This document shows, in pieces, positions 1 through 11,625 of a DNA stretch of 64,000 bases (position 1 is its first letter; each line of letters starts with the position of its first letter). This DNA comes from Symbiodinium natans (Eukaryota; Sar; Dinophyceae; Suessiales; Symbiodiniaceae): assembly GCA_905221605.1 (NCBI GenBank), contig CAJNDS010001668.1, positions 1,427,276-1,491,275 of the forward strand. Direction: 5' to 3'. The notes below the pieces were generated by a model that was not told the DNA's origin, did no database searches, and was given only the letters and a program-made list of their open reading frames with translations. The position numbers and the translations under genes are program-made.

Positions 1-233
1 TAGGGTTTAGGGTTTAGGGCTTAGGGTTTAGGGTTTAGGGTTCAGGGTTTAGGGTACATACCTCATGGATAAGCCCCTTATTTACCCTAGTGGGTTATGG
101 ATGGGTTATAAGTGCAGTTATTATTGGGTTACAAAGAAACATGAACCTCCAAGTGTAACGCCCCCTCTCAGGGCTTGTGTCTTGGCTTTTGGGGTTCAGG
201 GCTTATATCGCTACCTATATCTATGTCAATATC

Positions 234-268
<35 letters not shown>

Positions 269-1680
269 GTATGTACATCATATATGTGCACACATACCTA
301 TGCAGCACGTAGAGTTACAACTCGGACTGCATATTTTTATTAGTTCTTTTCCACCTATCTTGTAGCTGCCAATCAAGTAGTCCCTGAAGCCTATCCGAAA
401 CCCTAAGCCCGTGACACGAAACCCTACAACTTCTTCAGTCCAGAACTCTGAGTCAACAGCCTGACACGTGAGTCAACCCTAAGCACTAAGCCTCCCTGGA
501 TGCGCAAATGAGGGTTTGCGAAATTCAGGGGATACCTTCTTGGGGTCCTTATATGAGGAGAATCCTACTATTTGGGGTCTAAAATAGGGTTCCGCGTTTT
601 TCGCACACCCCAAATCTGCAGACCAAGGCTTTATGTTCAGGGATGTTGCGAAAAGTGTAGCTAGAAGATGTAAGTAGAGCAACTACAGTCTACAGCTACG
701 ACGGATTTGAACCTTCTTTGTGGCTCTTGTAGCCCTACTTCGCAACCACCCATGACCCTAAAGCCTATAACCCTGAACCCTAAACCCTAAACCCTGAACC
801 ATGGGCCTCTGAATCCTATGTTTGCTAGGTATTCAGCCTTCCAGTTCGAGGCACGGCCTGCGGGCACGCAGTACTAGGGGCCCATATTGGGTTTTGGGGT
901 TTAGTGCGTAGGGATTTCATGTGGGTTGAGTCACTAGATTCATCCTAGCTTTATGGGTTAAGGGCCCAAATTGGGGATTGGGGGGGAGGGGGGCGGGGTC
1001 GGGGTTTAGGGTTATGGTGTAGGGTTTAGGGTTTCACTAGGCTTTAGGGTTTAATTCGTGTTTAGGGCTTAGGGTTACCTTGTTGCTTTGGGGTTGAGCT
1101 GGGTAAGGCCTTCTGGCTTGAGGTTGGTCGAGAGCGCCTTTGTCCCTAAAAACTTAAAACCCTAAACCCTAAACCCTAAACCCTAAACCTTAAACCTTAA
1201 ACCTTAAACCCTAAACCTCAAACCCTAAACCCTAAACCCTCAGTTACTTCTGCCCATGAACCTCCGAGGCCCTAAAGCCCGAAAACGCCCTCAACCGCGA
1301 AACCTCGAAACCTCGAAACATTGGGGGTTTGGGGTTTGGGTTTAGAGTTTTTTCTGGCATTGTTTTCCGTCACCCCTCCCCAATCCTCAATCTCCGAAGA
1401 CCTCCAACCCAAATTGTCCCCCAACACAGTGAAGGTCTGGAGTACTTGCGACCTACTTGTCAGTCACCCTCGCTTTCGAGTTCCCTAAGTAGGGTTACCT
1501 GGCTCATATGCAAGTTATAATACAGTTAGCTATAGAATTTCAAGTTTGCGTAGCATGTTAGCAGTACGACTCCAGGTAACCAACCCCCCCCCCCCCCCGC
1601 CCGCGGGACATTCTTGTTTTGGAGGTTCAGGCAGTCATAACTGGCATTGCAAGTGTAAACCCTAAACCCTAAACCCTGCT
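1..1680. other. Repeat-rich stretch without supported gene
   Basis: Telomere-like arrays (1-55, 775-800, 1010-1080, 1148-1240), half of a family G element (85-162), a TA microsatellite, an element-like block with GGGGTCCTTATATGAGG (530-625; relatives at 16048-16137 and 18262-18372), and a C16 tract at 1586. An open stretch ending AFQFEARPAGTQY-stop near 832-874 is too short to call. Confidence 0.6.
222..275. repeat. TA-rich microsatellite
   Basis: ATATATATATATATATGTAT and related units. Similar tracts are at 15279-15310, 29300-29360, 33275-33350, 46810-46850 and 48140-48210; the last three mix ATA with CATA or AAATA units. Small open frames across them are not genes. Confidence 0.9.
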
Positions 1681-1686
1681 ATAGAG

Positions 1687-4144
1687 GACTGGACGATGCT
1701 GACGCTCCGTTTCGAGCTCCACCTGCTCTCTCATGCCACGCGGCCGACACTTCGGGAGGGTTTTAGGGTTCAAGGTGTAAAAAGGGTTTCGGCTGTAGAG
1801 TTTAGGGTTCAGTGTGTAAAGGTTACGGATTACCAGTTGAGAGTTTAAGGTTTAGGGTGTAGAGGTTGTTTAGGGTTCAGGTGTCCTTCTTCTTGCGGTG
1901 GGCCTCTTGCTGGGACGGGCAGGCCTTGGGGAAGCATCGATCTGAATATATCCGTACGTAAATGTGCATGTATTCAGATCAACGCGAGATTTTGCGTCAA
2001 ATCCGAAACCTGAAGTCCCTACAGATCTGTACCCCCAGTATCCTACTAAGGAGGCTGGCTGCCTCATACTCAGAGGATTAAGACTCACCCCCCCCTAAGG
2101 TTGTACCCCTCAAAGTTTCCCTTAATATGCTCCTTATATGGCCCTTATACTACTTTTAGGATAAACAGGGTCCCCGAAGCCCAAGGGTACGACCTTAATG
2201 GTCCAAGGCAAGTGTAAGAGAAGCTACATGTTCCCTGAATTTTGTCACTTACCTTCTTATTATGAAAAGGGTTCGCAAGCATAGACCCTTGGGTTTCACG
2301 TGGTATAGAAGGAGTATAAAGTACTCCCCAACCAAGGGCCCATGTCAAGGGACCATGGAACTGAGCCAACAGGACGAAAGGGTTCAGGGTTCAGGGTTCA
2401 GGGTTCAGGGTTCAGGGTTTAGGGTTTAGGGTTTAGGGTTTAGGGTTTAGGGTTTAGGGTTTAGGGTTTAGGGTTTAGGGTTTAGGGTAACTACCCAACC
2501 CAGGCCTTTGGCAAGGATGCCAATGACCCCGACCGCGTCTCGGTGCCCCTCGACCACCTCCAGTTCTACTACCACAGATACTTCAAGAAGGCTGGTTGGG
2601 AATTGGGGCTTGCCTGAACCCTAAACCCTAAACCCTAAGCCCTAAACCCTAAACGCTGCCTGTAGACCCTCAATTTTTAGGTCCTGTTTTGGGACTCCTA
2701 GAACGGAACGGCTGGTTCTTATTCAAACTTAAGCTCCGCAATGAGTATCCAGGCGCAGAATTCCCCTGATTTGGGGGGGGGGGGGGGGGACGGAAAGCAG
2801 GGCATCGAACACAGTGGTGCTCTAGCAACACACCCTAAACCATATAGGTTACTCGAGGTCGTGCTTAGGTTCTATGGCGTGTGTCGGAGGGGTAGTTGGA
2901 ATTTGTGGTTCAGTGATGTTTGACTAGGGGTAGGCCTTCAAAGTATACGGCTTCGAATTTTGGGGTTTTCCCTCCTTGGGTTGAAAGAGGTCTCATTTTT
3001 AAAAGGGAGCCTGTGCTTGCCCCTCGTCCCAATCTGGCTCTCTTGGATGATATGGCTTTATTGTACGGTCCACCAATGGAGTGGGGGGTTTAAGGGGCGG
3101 AGGTGTCTAGCTGGCATTACCCCCAGAAAAATAACCCTCCCTTAGGGGACAAGTACGTCGAGTAGCCGAGATGCTGCTCAAAGAAGGGAAGGTAGTATAT
3201 CTCCCGTTCTTGAATTGTAGTATGAGCTTGTCAAGGCACTTGGAGATTGCTGGGTGATCACACCCCCTAAACCCTAAACCCTAAACCCTGAACCCTGAAC
3301 CCTAAACCCTAAACCTCAACCCTCCTGGGACACTCCAGGAATCTCCCGGCATGCCCAGGCGAAGTGTTACTGGTTTGAGGGCACTGTAATCTTCAGCCCT
3401 TGGCCAAGAATTGAGGTGGGATTTACACTTATCAACCCTGAAGCTCGCCCTAGAGGCCCAGATGCACTATAGACCCTATAAGCCCTGTAAACCCTACTTG
3501 GAGGTGAAAAAGCCCCCTAGGTTTCCTGAGAGGGTTGTAATTGGGCGATGAGTACAGTTATATTTGGGTAACTACGTACCACGAACCTCCAAGAATAAGC
3601 CCAAAGCCGAAATCCTACTCCTTTACTGCGCCCTAAACCCTAAACCCTAAACCCTAAACCCTAAACCCTAAACCCTAAACCCTAAACCCTAAACCCTAAA
3701 CCCTAAACCCTAAACCCTAAACCCGAAGCGCAGAGAGGCCATGAACACGAAGACCTACGGCGTGGACTCTGTGGAGGAGGTCAGGTGCTCTTTGCCTTTC
3801 TTGGGCTGGTCTATTTGGGGTTTAGGGTTTTAGGGTTTAGGGTTTCGGGTTTAGGGTTTCGGGTTTAGGGTTTAGAGTTTAGGGTTGGTCTACGGTAGAC
3901 GCGGAGGTCCACGAGGGAGAGGTCCATCCTGTTCATTTTAGGATTTAAGGTTTAGGGTTTAGGGTTTGGGTCTTTGGGACGCCAAAAAGGTGTAGGCTTT
4001 GGAAAGGTGCAGGGTCTAACGCCCCAACCGCCCTGACACCCGACCAACTGCAAGCCGGCTCCCCCGTTAACCTTCGAGGTGATAAAGCTGGTGCGAGACA
4101 CCATCATCATCACCAGGAACGCCAAGTCCAAGCTGAGGCTCTGA
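1687..4144 (+). CDS. 3' part of a gene for an unrecognised helical domain protein (four exons)
   Basis: Exons 1687-1734, 2504-2590, 3738-3779 and 4079-4144 join in phase 0 each time. They read DWTMLTLRFELHLLSH, then AFGKDANDPDRVSVPLDHLQ and FYYHRYFKK, then AMNTKTYGVDSVEE, then VIKLVRDTIIITRNAKSKLR ending L-stop (TGA 4142-4144). The composition (aromatic FYY, regular hydrophobic spacing) suggests a compact helical domain. I have a sense of similar dinoflagellate proteins but cannot name the family. Introns start GC, GC, GT and all end AG with G as the next base. Upstream exons are not identified. An alternative is that the last exon splices at AG|GCTCTG and the gene continues to about 4932, where ATPKKK-stop is read. 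Confidence 0.6.
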
Positions 4145-4322
4145 TGAGGGTTCAGGGTTCAAGGTTTAGGGTTGAGGGTTTAGGGTTTGCAGGTTTGGAC
4201 TGAGGGTGCAGACTTTCGGTGTTCGGGTATACTGTATACTGTTAGAAGTTCGGAGGTAGGGAGGCTCGTACTTCTTTTGGCTAGAGTCTTGGGTGACTAG
4301 GATCATGCAAGGCAGGAACACA

Positions 4323-4407
4323 GATTGGGTGCCCCTGCGATCTAGGAAACTGATGTACAGTATGCAAGGGATTGAGAAGAGAAGCTACAAGGCGTGTGCC
4401 ACGTGAA
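4323..4407 (+). CDS. Exon candidate ending in a stop
   Basis: Open frame reading DWVPLRSRKLMYSMQGIEKR then SYKACAT-stop. It lies between the two resolved genes. No family is recognised and no splice partner was found; chance is possible. Confidence 0.3.
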
Positions 4408-4611
4408 GCACCAGTGCCTCGATTTGAAACCCTAAACCCAAACCACAATCCGGGCACCCATGGCAAACTTGTCATGTAAGGTTTAGGGTTTAGGGCGGGT
4501 GCGGGGGGGGGGGGGGGGTGTACAGTAGCCCCTGTTTAAACCCCACACCAACCCTAAACCCTAAAGTCCTTATCTTCGATAACGAAGTGCTTCGACGTGG
4601 GTTTAGGGTTT

Positions 4612-4691
4612 GCTGTTCAAGGTTCCCCTTATAAAGTAAGCAACTCCAAAAAGGGTGCCCTTATTGGAATATGGTTACTTGGGATACCAAG
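4612..4691 (+). mobile_element. Family A element, left half replaced by telomere-like repeat
   Basis: Only the right half is present (GTTCAAGGTTCCCC.. to GGTTACTTGGGATACCAAG). The left half is missing and the sequence abuts GGGTTTAGGG. Compare the complete copies at 13769, 49640 and 52567. Confidence 0.55.
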
Positions 4692-4980
4692 ACTCTGAAG
4701 GAGTATCGGGACAGACAGGTTACCATTCCTGGTTGGCTGTGCAGTTCAGGCTGATTGGAGCAGTCGCGGTTTTGCCAAATCATCTCTACACTCTGAGCCC
4801 TTAACGCTACTTAGAGGCACCCTTTCAACAGGGAAAGTGCACCTGGTGAAATGTTGGTACTATCCCCCCCCCCCTCCCTTTTGAAGGGTATGTTGCTACT
4901 CAAGGCATACCACGCCACGCCCAAGAAGAAGTAACTAAACCGTAAGCCCACAGCCCCATACCATGCGTTCTCCATACCAG

Positions 4981-6659
4981 GGTGATTGAGTCTCAGCTTC
5001 CTGATGAGCTGGAGACCCTTGGCAATGACATTCAGGGTTTCGGGTTTCGAGTAAACCCTAAACCCTAAACCCCTATGCCCCTAAAGAGTGTGGGTGTATT
5101 GTTTTGGTTTTGGATTGCGGGTTTTTGCAGACTAAGACGTGGGGCCGAAGCACCTTGCCTCCTTGCAAGTTAGCCCTTGGATCCGTGTCTAGGTAGTAGG
5201 GCTTAGTTTTTTGTGGTTGAGGGTTTAGGGCTTAGATTAGTCCTGGAAGGTGAAAGAAAGGCAACGAATTTGAAATGCTTTTCTATAAACCCTAAACCCT
5301 AAACCCTGAACCCTAGGTCTGTTTAGGGTTGTTCAGGGAGGGGGGGTTCAAGGGGAGTATGTAATCTAAGGTTGCCTTATACTTCCCACTACTCCCTAAG
5401 GCTCCCTAAGCTTCCCTAAGCTTCCCTAAGGTTCCCTAAGTACCGACCCCCCTCCCCCTTAAGAACCTATAAAGTTATGATGGTGAAGGAAATGCGAAGA
5501 ACATTCCTTCAGCGAGCCCAGTGGTGCCCCTTTCCCTTTCTTGGTTCAGGGTCCCAATGTACAGTAAGCAACCCCAAAACAGGGTGCCCTTATTATAATA
5601 TGATATGGTTACTGGGCTACCCAGAATTTTTGGGAGCAAGGTGTCTCAACGTCTTCATCATGCTCACGGAGGAGAGAAAGCCATTCAGGGTGCAAGGTGT
5701 TGAGGTGAGTACCCTAAGCCTAAGCCCCAAACCCTACAAAATCTTCCAAAAAAAGCTACAAACCCTAAACACCCAAAAAACCCTAAACGGGTGTGAGAGA
5801 GGTTGGTTGGGACTCCAGCCTGCACCCCCCCCCCCCCCCCCCCCCGGTTTGGACTACCCATTTTATGGTTTGTTGATCCCAAGAAGCCCATAATTCTCAG
5901 GGTTTTGGGGCCCATACATAGAAGGTAATTTGGTTTTTTGCTTGGGAGTACCTCTTTAGGAATACTCCTCAAAGTGGATTGACTAGGATGCCCAGTAGAA
6001 CCCTTATTCCTTTTGGTGTTTTGGGTGGGGTGGGGGGGGGGTTTAGGTTCCCTTCTCAACCCCTTTAAGCACAATTTGAGGATCCCGACTGATTATGGAA
6101 TCTTCCCTGATGAAGCAAGATTGGAGGCTCTGCTTCCCTAGAATACAAGTCCCTCTAAGCCGAAGCCATGAAAGGGTTCCTTGTTTAAACCCTAAAGCCT
6201 AAACCCTAAAGGTCGTTGGAACGGCGGATAAGAACCCTTACTTGGAGCCTGCTGACTTGGTAAGTGGGCTTGCTAACCTGGGTTATGGGGATTAGTATAG
6301 GGATCCTAACTTAGTAGACTTACCAAGTCAGACGAGCTTCCAGGTAGAGCGTGACCTGTTACGGTGCAAGCCTCCACAGGAGCATCGCCGCGAGCGACAG
6401 CGGCGTTTGGACTTGGGCGCGGGCCCAAGAGGGTTGAGGGTGGTTGAGGGTTCAGGGTTTAGAGTTTAGAGTTTAGGGGTTCCCCTCGGCCTCGTCGAAA
6501 ACCTTCATTTCGGTTTGGGTGCTCCAGTGGTTACGAAGCAAGAAGGCGTAGACCTTGCAAAGGTGATTTTCCAGTTTAAGTCGGGCCTTGCCCTCAACCC
6601 GAAGCCTAGAAACCGTGCAAAAACCCTGCAAGGCCCGCTTGTGGAAACACTATGCATAG
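4981..6659 (+). CDS. Unidentified protein, seven in-phase exons to a stop codon
   Basis: Exons: 4981-5036 (VIESQLPDELETLGNDIQ), 5475 to about 5514 (MMVKEMRRTFLQR), 5641-5704 (LNVFIMLTEERKPFRVQGVE), 6212-6259 (VVGTADKNPYLEPADL), 6344-6428 (VERDLLRCKPPQEHRRERQR, then RLDLGAGP), 6477-6562 (PLGLVENLHFGLGAPVVTKQ, then EGVDLAK), 6633-6659 (ARLWKHYA and TAG stop). Donors GTGAGT at 5705, GTAAGT at 6260 and GTGATT at 6563 are classical; 6429 is GA. The 5' end is not found and I do not recognise the family. The second intron is an introner of the GGTAGCCCAGT family, and its exact 5' boundary is unclear by about 3 bases. Phase agreement over six junctions is the main support. Confidence 0.58.
5380..5472 (+). 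repeat. CTTCCCTAAG-rich dispersed repeat
   Basis: Four tandem CTTCCCTAAG-type units then CCGACCCCCCTCCCCCTTAA. A relative at 58262-58395 shares TTCCCTAATACTCCCCAA and CCTCCCTCAAGAACCC, and a third copy (54770-54845) is inverted. Confidence 0.5.
5514..5622 (+). mobile_element. Family A introner (GGTAGCCCAGT / ACTGGGCTACC) inside an intron
   Basis: Left arm AGCCCAGTGGTGCCCC, right arm GGTTACTGGGCTACC. The centre GGTTCAGGGTCCC..GTAAGCAACCCC is shared with other copies. It fills most of the intron between exons 2 and 3 of the gene at 4981-6659. Confidence 0.75.
6260..6343 (+). mobile_element. 84-bp inverted-repeat introner forming a complete intron
   Basis: The intron begins GTAAGT and ends CAG. 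A 14-base terminal inverted repeat, CTGACTTGGTAAGT at 6252-6265 and its complement at 6318-6331, overlaps the last codons of the upstream exon. The outer arm therefore encodes Ala-Asp-Leu while the inner arm supplies the splice donor. This is what is expected if an element carrying its own splice sites landed in an exon. Confidence 0.65.
6429..6476 (+). repeat. 48-bp intron made of telomere-like heptamers (GA-AG)
   Basis: Between the exons ending GGGCCCA A and starting GGGTTCCCC, the 48 bases are almost entirely GGGTTGAGGG/TTCAGGG/TTTAGAG units. Removing them keeps the frame (GAGP then RVPLGL). It is the shortest intron proposed in the window, so it deserves transcript confirmation. Confidence 0.5.
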
Positions 6660-7382
6660 ACCTCGAAAGCATGTCGCGAGCCCGTTACGGTACGGTACTA
6701 AATGGGAAACCCCGAACTCTAAACCCTAAACCCTAAACCCTAAAACGAAGCCCTAAAACTTTGGCGCTCCTTTTGGCGATTTCGGGATATTCGGGTCTGA
6801 GGATTTCGGGTTGTGGACTGTCGGTCTCCATCTTCGCTCAAGCGTGGTGCAGAGCTTTGAAGCTGTAGAGCCCTAGACCCGAAACCCTAAACCCGAAACA
6901 TGGGTTTAGGGTGTAGAGTTGAGGGTTTACTGTAGGCGTTAGCTGGGTTGTGCGTTGGGATAATTTCCAATTTCACCTTGTTTTCCTTTTGATGGAACCT
7001 GTTCACAACACAATTTCAAAGGGCTTTGAAGCACCACTCAGTTAGGGTTTAGGGTTTAGGGTTCAGGGTTCAGGGTTCAGGGTTTAGGGTTTAGGGTTTA
7101 GGGTTCAGGGTTTAGGGTTTAGGGTTTAGGGTTTAGGGTTTAGGGTTTAGGGTTTAGGGACCCAGGGAACGCTATAAACCCCTGAAATCTGCATCCACTC
7201 CCTGCTGAAGAACTCCTCAAACAATTAGTACTTCCTTCCTGAGAAGGGAAACGTAGGGATTGTTATCTTTTTGGGGGTTCTTGCGCACCCTAAGCCCGAA
7301 GCCCTAAACCCTAAACCCTAAACCCTAAACCCTAAACCCTAAACCCTAAACCCTAAACCCTAAATCCTATCTGTGCAGCTCA

Positions 7383-9699
7383 GGGGACGACTCGGCGAAG
7401 CCACACAGCTGCAGCTACAGCTCGGACCCCCACCCGAAGACAAAACGGATTCCCAAACCCGGATCCCAAAGGACTTGTTGGGCTTAGGGTTTAGGGTTTA
7501 GGGCTTAGGCTTTCAGTACGAACCAAAGCCGGAAGACCAGTGAAAGCAGGCTATGATGGTGGTTACGCTTCGGGGTTGAGGTTTTGATTTTTGAGGGTTT
7601 GGTGTTTGCTTGGAAGCCCTCTGGCCTTAGTAAGTAGGGTTAGTAAGGTGGCTTACCCTACACCCTAAACCCTAAACCCTAAACCCCAAAGTTATGGGGA
7701 TTCTCATAGGGTTTCCAGGGTTTACGAAGTAGAAGGCTTCTAGTTGGTATGAGAAGTAGATGTGCCAAGGTATAAGAGCTTCCAAGTAGGGACCCAAAGA
7801 CAAACAAAAAGATTCCAGCAACCCGAAACCCTAAACCCTAAACCCTAAACCCCAAGCCCTAAACCCTAAACCCTAAACCCTGGTTCTGGGCCGACGCAGA
7901 GCCGAACCCACGGGATTCAGGGTGTTGGGGTGCAGAGGGCTCCTAGGGTCTTCAAGATCATGAGCATTGAAGCGTCTGAGTCTAAGTTCGAAGTTGGCTT
8001 CTATTCCAGCAATCCTAAACCCTAACCCTAAACCCTAAACCCTAAACCCTAAACCCTAAACCCTAAACCCTAAACCCTAAACCCTAAACCCTAAACCCTA
8101 AACCCTAAACCCTAAACCCTAAACCCTAAACCCTAAACCCTAAACCCTAAACCCAGTTCCAGGCTGAAGCTCGTTGCGCCCGGCATGGGTGTCGTGCCGC
8201 ACCTCGGCGTTGATTTGCGCGATTTCCAGTCTACGTCTATAAGGTTCAAGGTAGCAGGATGATCCCTAAACCCTAAACCCTAAACCCTAAACCCTGAACC
8301 CTGAACCCTGAACCCTGAACCCTGAACCCTAAACCCTGAACCCTGAACCCTGAAACCCTAAACCCTAAACCCTAAACCCTGAACCCTATCTAGAGGAGCT
8401 CTCCGGTGCAGGCGCCCTGCACCTTGAAGCCTAGAGGAAGATACCCCACCCGCCCTTAGGGTTTAGGGTTTAGGGTTTAGGGTTTAGGGTTTAGGGTTTA
8501 GGGTTTAGGGTTGAGGGTTGAGGGTTGAGGGTTTAGGGTTTAGGGTTTAGGGTTTGCTGTGATAGGGCGTAGGTGCTGTGAAGGTTAGGTTTCGGCACAA
8601 GCTCGAAAGCTTCGTGAGGTGCGAAGAGCAGCTTTGCGAGGCCCGTGGTCTTTTCTATACACCCCAAATTCCTCGACTCCCATCCCTCAGCCGTAAACCC
8701 TAAGCCCAAAACCATCAAGTTCATCCGTGAGCCCTTGACCAGCAACCCTAAAACCCTAAACCCCAAACCCCAAACCCTAAACCCTAACCCCTAAACCTTA
8801 AACCCTAAACCCTACCTATGAACCAACCTAAGGAATCCCGGTACCGGCGCCGTGGTTCTCCCTGTGGCAGCTATTAACTCAGGCCTGGCCCAGGTTTGGG
8901 AGTTGTCTTGGAAATTTCGGGTTTAGGCTTTAGGGTTTAGTTTAGGGTTTAGGGGGTTCAGGGTTTAGGCTTTAGGCTGTAGGGTTTAGGCTTTAGGGTT
9001 TAGGGTTTAGGGTTTGGGTCTAGGGCTTAGGGTTTGGGGGTTTTTAGGTTGGGAAATGGGCATCGAAGAAAGCTGATCTGCAGGACCTTTGAAAGGTTCC
9101 AAGCTCCCAGGCCCAGCTCTGTGTGAAGCACTTTGGTGCCTCACTCCTCCGAATTACCCTTATTTCTCGGAATTATCGTAGTGTTTGGGGTTTGGGGTTT
9201 AGGATTTAGGATTTAGGGTTTAGGGCGTTTAGGGCTTTTAGGGCTTAGCCCAAAAGCTCATGAAAACAAGGCCTTGGGGCCCAAAAACCTTAGACGACGA
9301 GTCCATGGAGCCTTAGGGTTACCGTATCTCTCCCCAACCCCTATGAAGCTTCAACAATTCCTTGAGGCTCATTGAGAGCCCCAAGCCCACCCTAAATCCC
9401 CGAAACCCCAAAACCCTAAAACCCTAAACCCTTACACAAAAAAACCCTAAAAACCCTAACACCCTAAAACCCTAAAACCCTAAACCCTAAACCCTAAACT
9501 CTAAACCCTAAAACCCTAAACTAAACCCTAAACCCTAAAACCCTAAACCCTAAAACCCTAAACCCCAAAACCCTAAACCCTAAAACCCTGAAACCCTTTA
9601 ACCCTGAAGGCGGTGCAAGCCCTATGAGCACTTCCCCCATGAGCGCAGCCTCAGCGCTGGCAGCGTCAGCCACCGTCGTGCGGCCTGTGTCGCACCTTT
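7383..9699 (+). CDS. Exon series of an unresolved gene, one junction in phase (VAPGM motif)
   Basis: Best supported are 7947-8009 (VFKIMSIEASESKFEVGFYS) and 8163-8229 (LKLVAPGMGVVPHLGVDLRD), which join in phase across a telomeric tract. The V-A-P-G-M run is reminiscent of the immunoglobulin-like ASH domains of ciliary proteins such as hydin, but this is a weak hint. Other open islands: 7383-7446 (SSGDDSAKPHSCSYSS), 8574-8642 (AVKVRFRHKLESFVRCEEQL), 8835-8890 (GTGAVVLPVAAINSGLAQ) and 9606-9699 (SPMSTSPMSAASALAASATV, ending in TGA). Whether they form one gene is not known. The intervals between them are telomere-like arrays. Confidence 0.4.
8010..8162 (+). repeat. 153-bp telomere-repeat tract flanked by TTCCAG: a telomeric intron
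   Basis: About twenty CCCTAAA units lie between TTCCAG (8004-8009) and TTCCAG (8157-8162). Removing 8010-8162 joins FEVGFYS to RLKLVAPGMGV with the split codon restored. The donor would be CA, which is not a normal splice dinucleotide. Confidence 0.55.
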
Positions 9700-9966
9700 G
9701 ATGGATAGGGTTTAGGGTTAGGGTTTAGGGACGTACCATCTGCGTACATGAAACCCTAAACCCTAAACCCTAAACCTTTAACCCCCAAGTCCCAAGCCCT
9801 AAGCTCGAAACCTCATGGGCACATGGGTCCTTTGGGATATAGTATCTCCGAAGGTGCAAGAACCCGATAGTAATGGTTCGGATCCAAAGAAACAGCATAT
9901 CATTTTTGGTTCCTTCAGACCAAAAATAGAATGTATTCAGATCCCTGAAAAGCCTCGCTCACTGTA

Positions 9967-10412
9967 TCAGGCCCGCGGCGGCTTCCCCGCCCCAAACTAT
10001 AACACCACGCCCGGCGTCGCCTGCAGGAGAGGGCGTCGTGCTTGGGTCTCGTTAGACGTTTCGGGTTTACGGTTTAGGGTTTAGGGTTTCGGGGCGCATC
10101 TTCTGTGATGATCAGATGACATCCTGTACTACCCCAGGATCCAATTCGTTCAAGCCGGCTTAAAAAGCTGCCTGGATCGACGGGCTCCAGTTGCAGGCCT
10201 TTTGCGACAAGCACGCGCAGCCAGTGGTTGCCTGAGCCAAGAAGGCCAAGAAGGGCTCAACTTGGACCAGAGTGGTATGCGCACCACGCTTCTCGCAGGG
10301 TTTTAAACAATTTTGGGTTTAGGGTTTAGGGTTTAGGGTTTAGGGTTTAGGGTTTAGGGCTGCGATGGACGTGAGGTCCATTGTTATCATCCACGAGGCC
10401 GGCCACTACCAA
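9967..10412 (+). CDS. Three short exon candidates
   Basis: 9967-10056 reads GGFPAPNYNTTPGVACRRGR; 10171-10228 reads DGLQLQAFCDKHAQPVVA then a stop; 10366-10411 reads MDVRSIVIIHEAGHYQA. No junction is proven. The 10430-10980 stretch holds only unplaced sequence and no clear gene. Confidence 0.25.
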
Positions 10413-11227
10413 GCCTGAGAAGCGGCCGGCGCCGGGCGACACCAAGTTGCCAAGAAGCAGGCTTCGAGAGACTCCATAACTCAGTAGCTGGGTGAGCGCA
10501 TTTTTATACTTTTTGGGATACTAGAATCCCCTATAGAGCTGAAAGTGTACACGTTCTTGGGGGCTTATGAAGTCAGCAGGTCAGAAAAAACACCCGAACT
10601 GGCCGATCTCAAGCTATAGGCAAAGCTCTATTCCTGAGTCGAAAGTTCGTTCTTCTGTAGGTTCATTAACGGGCTCATGATGTCATGGATGGTTGTAAGC
10701 TGCAAGCATGGTCTCTAAAACCAGGTCTCCCTAGAGTGATAAGTTATAACTGCCCTACATCGAACCCCAGCCCCAACCTCCAAGAGCACCCTGACCCCTC
10801 ATAAAACCTAAATCCCAGAGTAGGCACTTTTTCCATTTTGTAGGGCTTAGGTTCCCATGCAACCTCCATTTAAACCAAAAGGGCAACCGTTTTTTTCTTC
10901 CTCGGTTTCTCCTGGAGCTAGCTATAAGCCAGAATGAAACCCCCGAGCAGAGCTTTGGACCTCTCAGTTCGTGCTCCCGCAGTTTAGGGTTTAGGGTTAA
11001 GGGTTTAGGGTTTAGGGCTAAGGGTTTAAGGTTTATGGTTTAGGGTTTAGGATTTAGGGTTAAGGGCTAAGGGTTTAAGGTTTATGGTTTAGGGTTTAGG
11101 GTTTAGGGTTAAGGGTTTATGGTTTAGGGTTTAAGGGTTTAAGGGTTTAGGGTTTAGGGTTTAGGGCTAAGGGTTTAAGGTTTATGGTTTAGGGTTTAGG
11201 GTTTAGGGTTTAGGGTTTAGGGTTTAG

Positions 11228-11332
11228 GGGCAACAGCGCACCTGAAAGCTTCAAACCCGAGTCGTCATGGGATCCCGGATCCCCGTGCAGGGGCAGCTAC
11301 GCCCCAACAGGCCCCCTCTGCAAGCCCTATCA
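11228..11332 (+). CDS. Exon candidate, 35 codons
   Basis: Continuous frame reading NSAPESFKPESSWDPG then SPCRGSYAPTGPLCKPYH between two telomere-like arrays. Proline- and serine-rich; family not recognised. Confidence 0.35.
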
Positions 11333-11505
11333 CCCTAAACCCTAAACTAAAAAACCCTAAACCCTAAACCCTAAACCCTAAACTAAAAAACTCTAAACCC
11401 TCAACCCTACAACCCTACAACCCTCCAACCCTCCAACCCTCCAACCCTCCAACCCTACAACCCCAAACACCAAACACCAAACACCCAAACACCCCCGCCC
11501 TGCAC

Positions 11506-11625
11506 CGCCCAAGAGAGTTCTTCAGGGAGCTTGCATGGGGAAAGAAGGGTGGAGTTGAGCGTTCCCTTCTTTGGATCCCCCATATAGCAGGGCGACTCAT
11601 AAGCAGGATTCCCCCCCAACAAAGT
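11506..11625 (+). CDS. Exon candidate, about 38 codons
   Basis: Frame reading PREFFRELAWGKKGGVERSL then LWIPHIAGRLISRIPP, bounded by repeats. All other frames of this stretch are shorter on the plus strand; a minus frame is also open. Confidence 0.3.

Noticed and set aside
1-55. True chromosome end
   Set aside because: The array is short, is oriented like many internal ones and is followed by ordinary interspersed sequence; identical arrays occur throughout the window.
3168-3260. Plus-strand open stretch reading EGKVVYLPFLNCSMSLSRHL
   Set aside because: It lies inside the intron between exons 2 and 3 of the 1687-4144 gene, ends in a stop and is not needed for the frame; a chance opening is likely.
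5685-6074. 129-codon minus-strand open frame
   Set aside because: It crosses a C-run, a telomere-like tract and part of a family D element, and is antisense to an exon of the resolved 4981-6659 gene.
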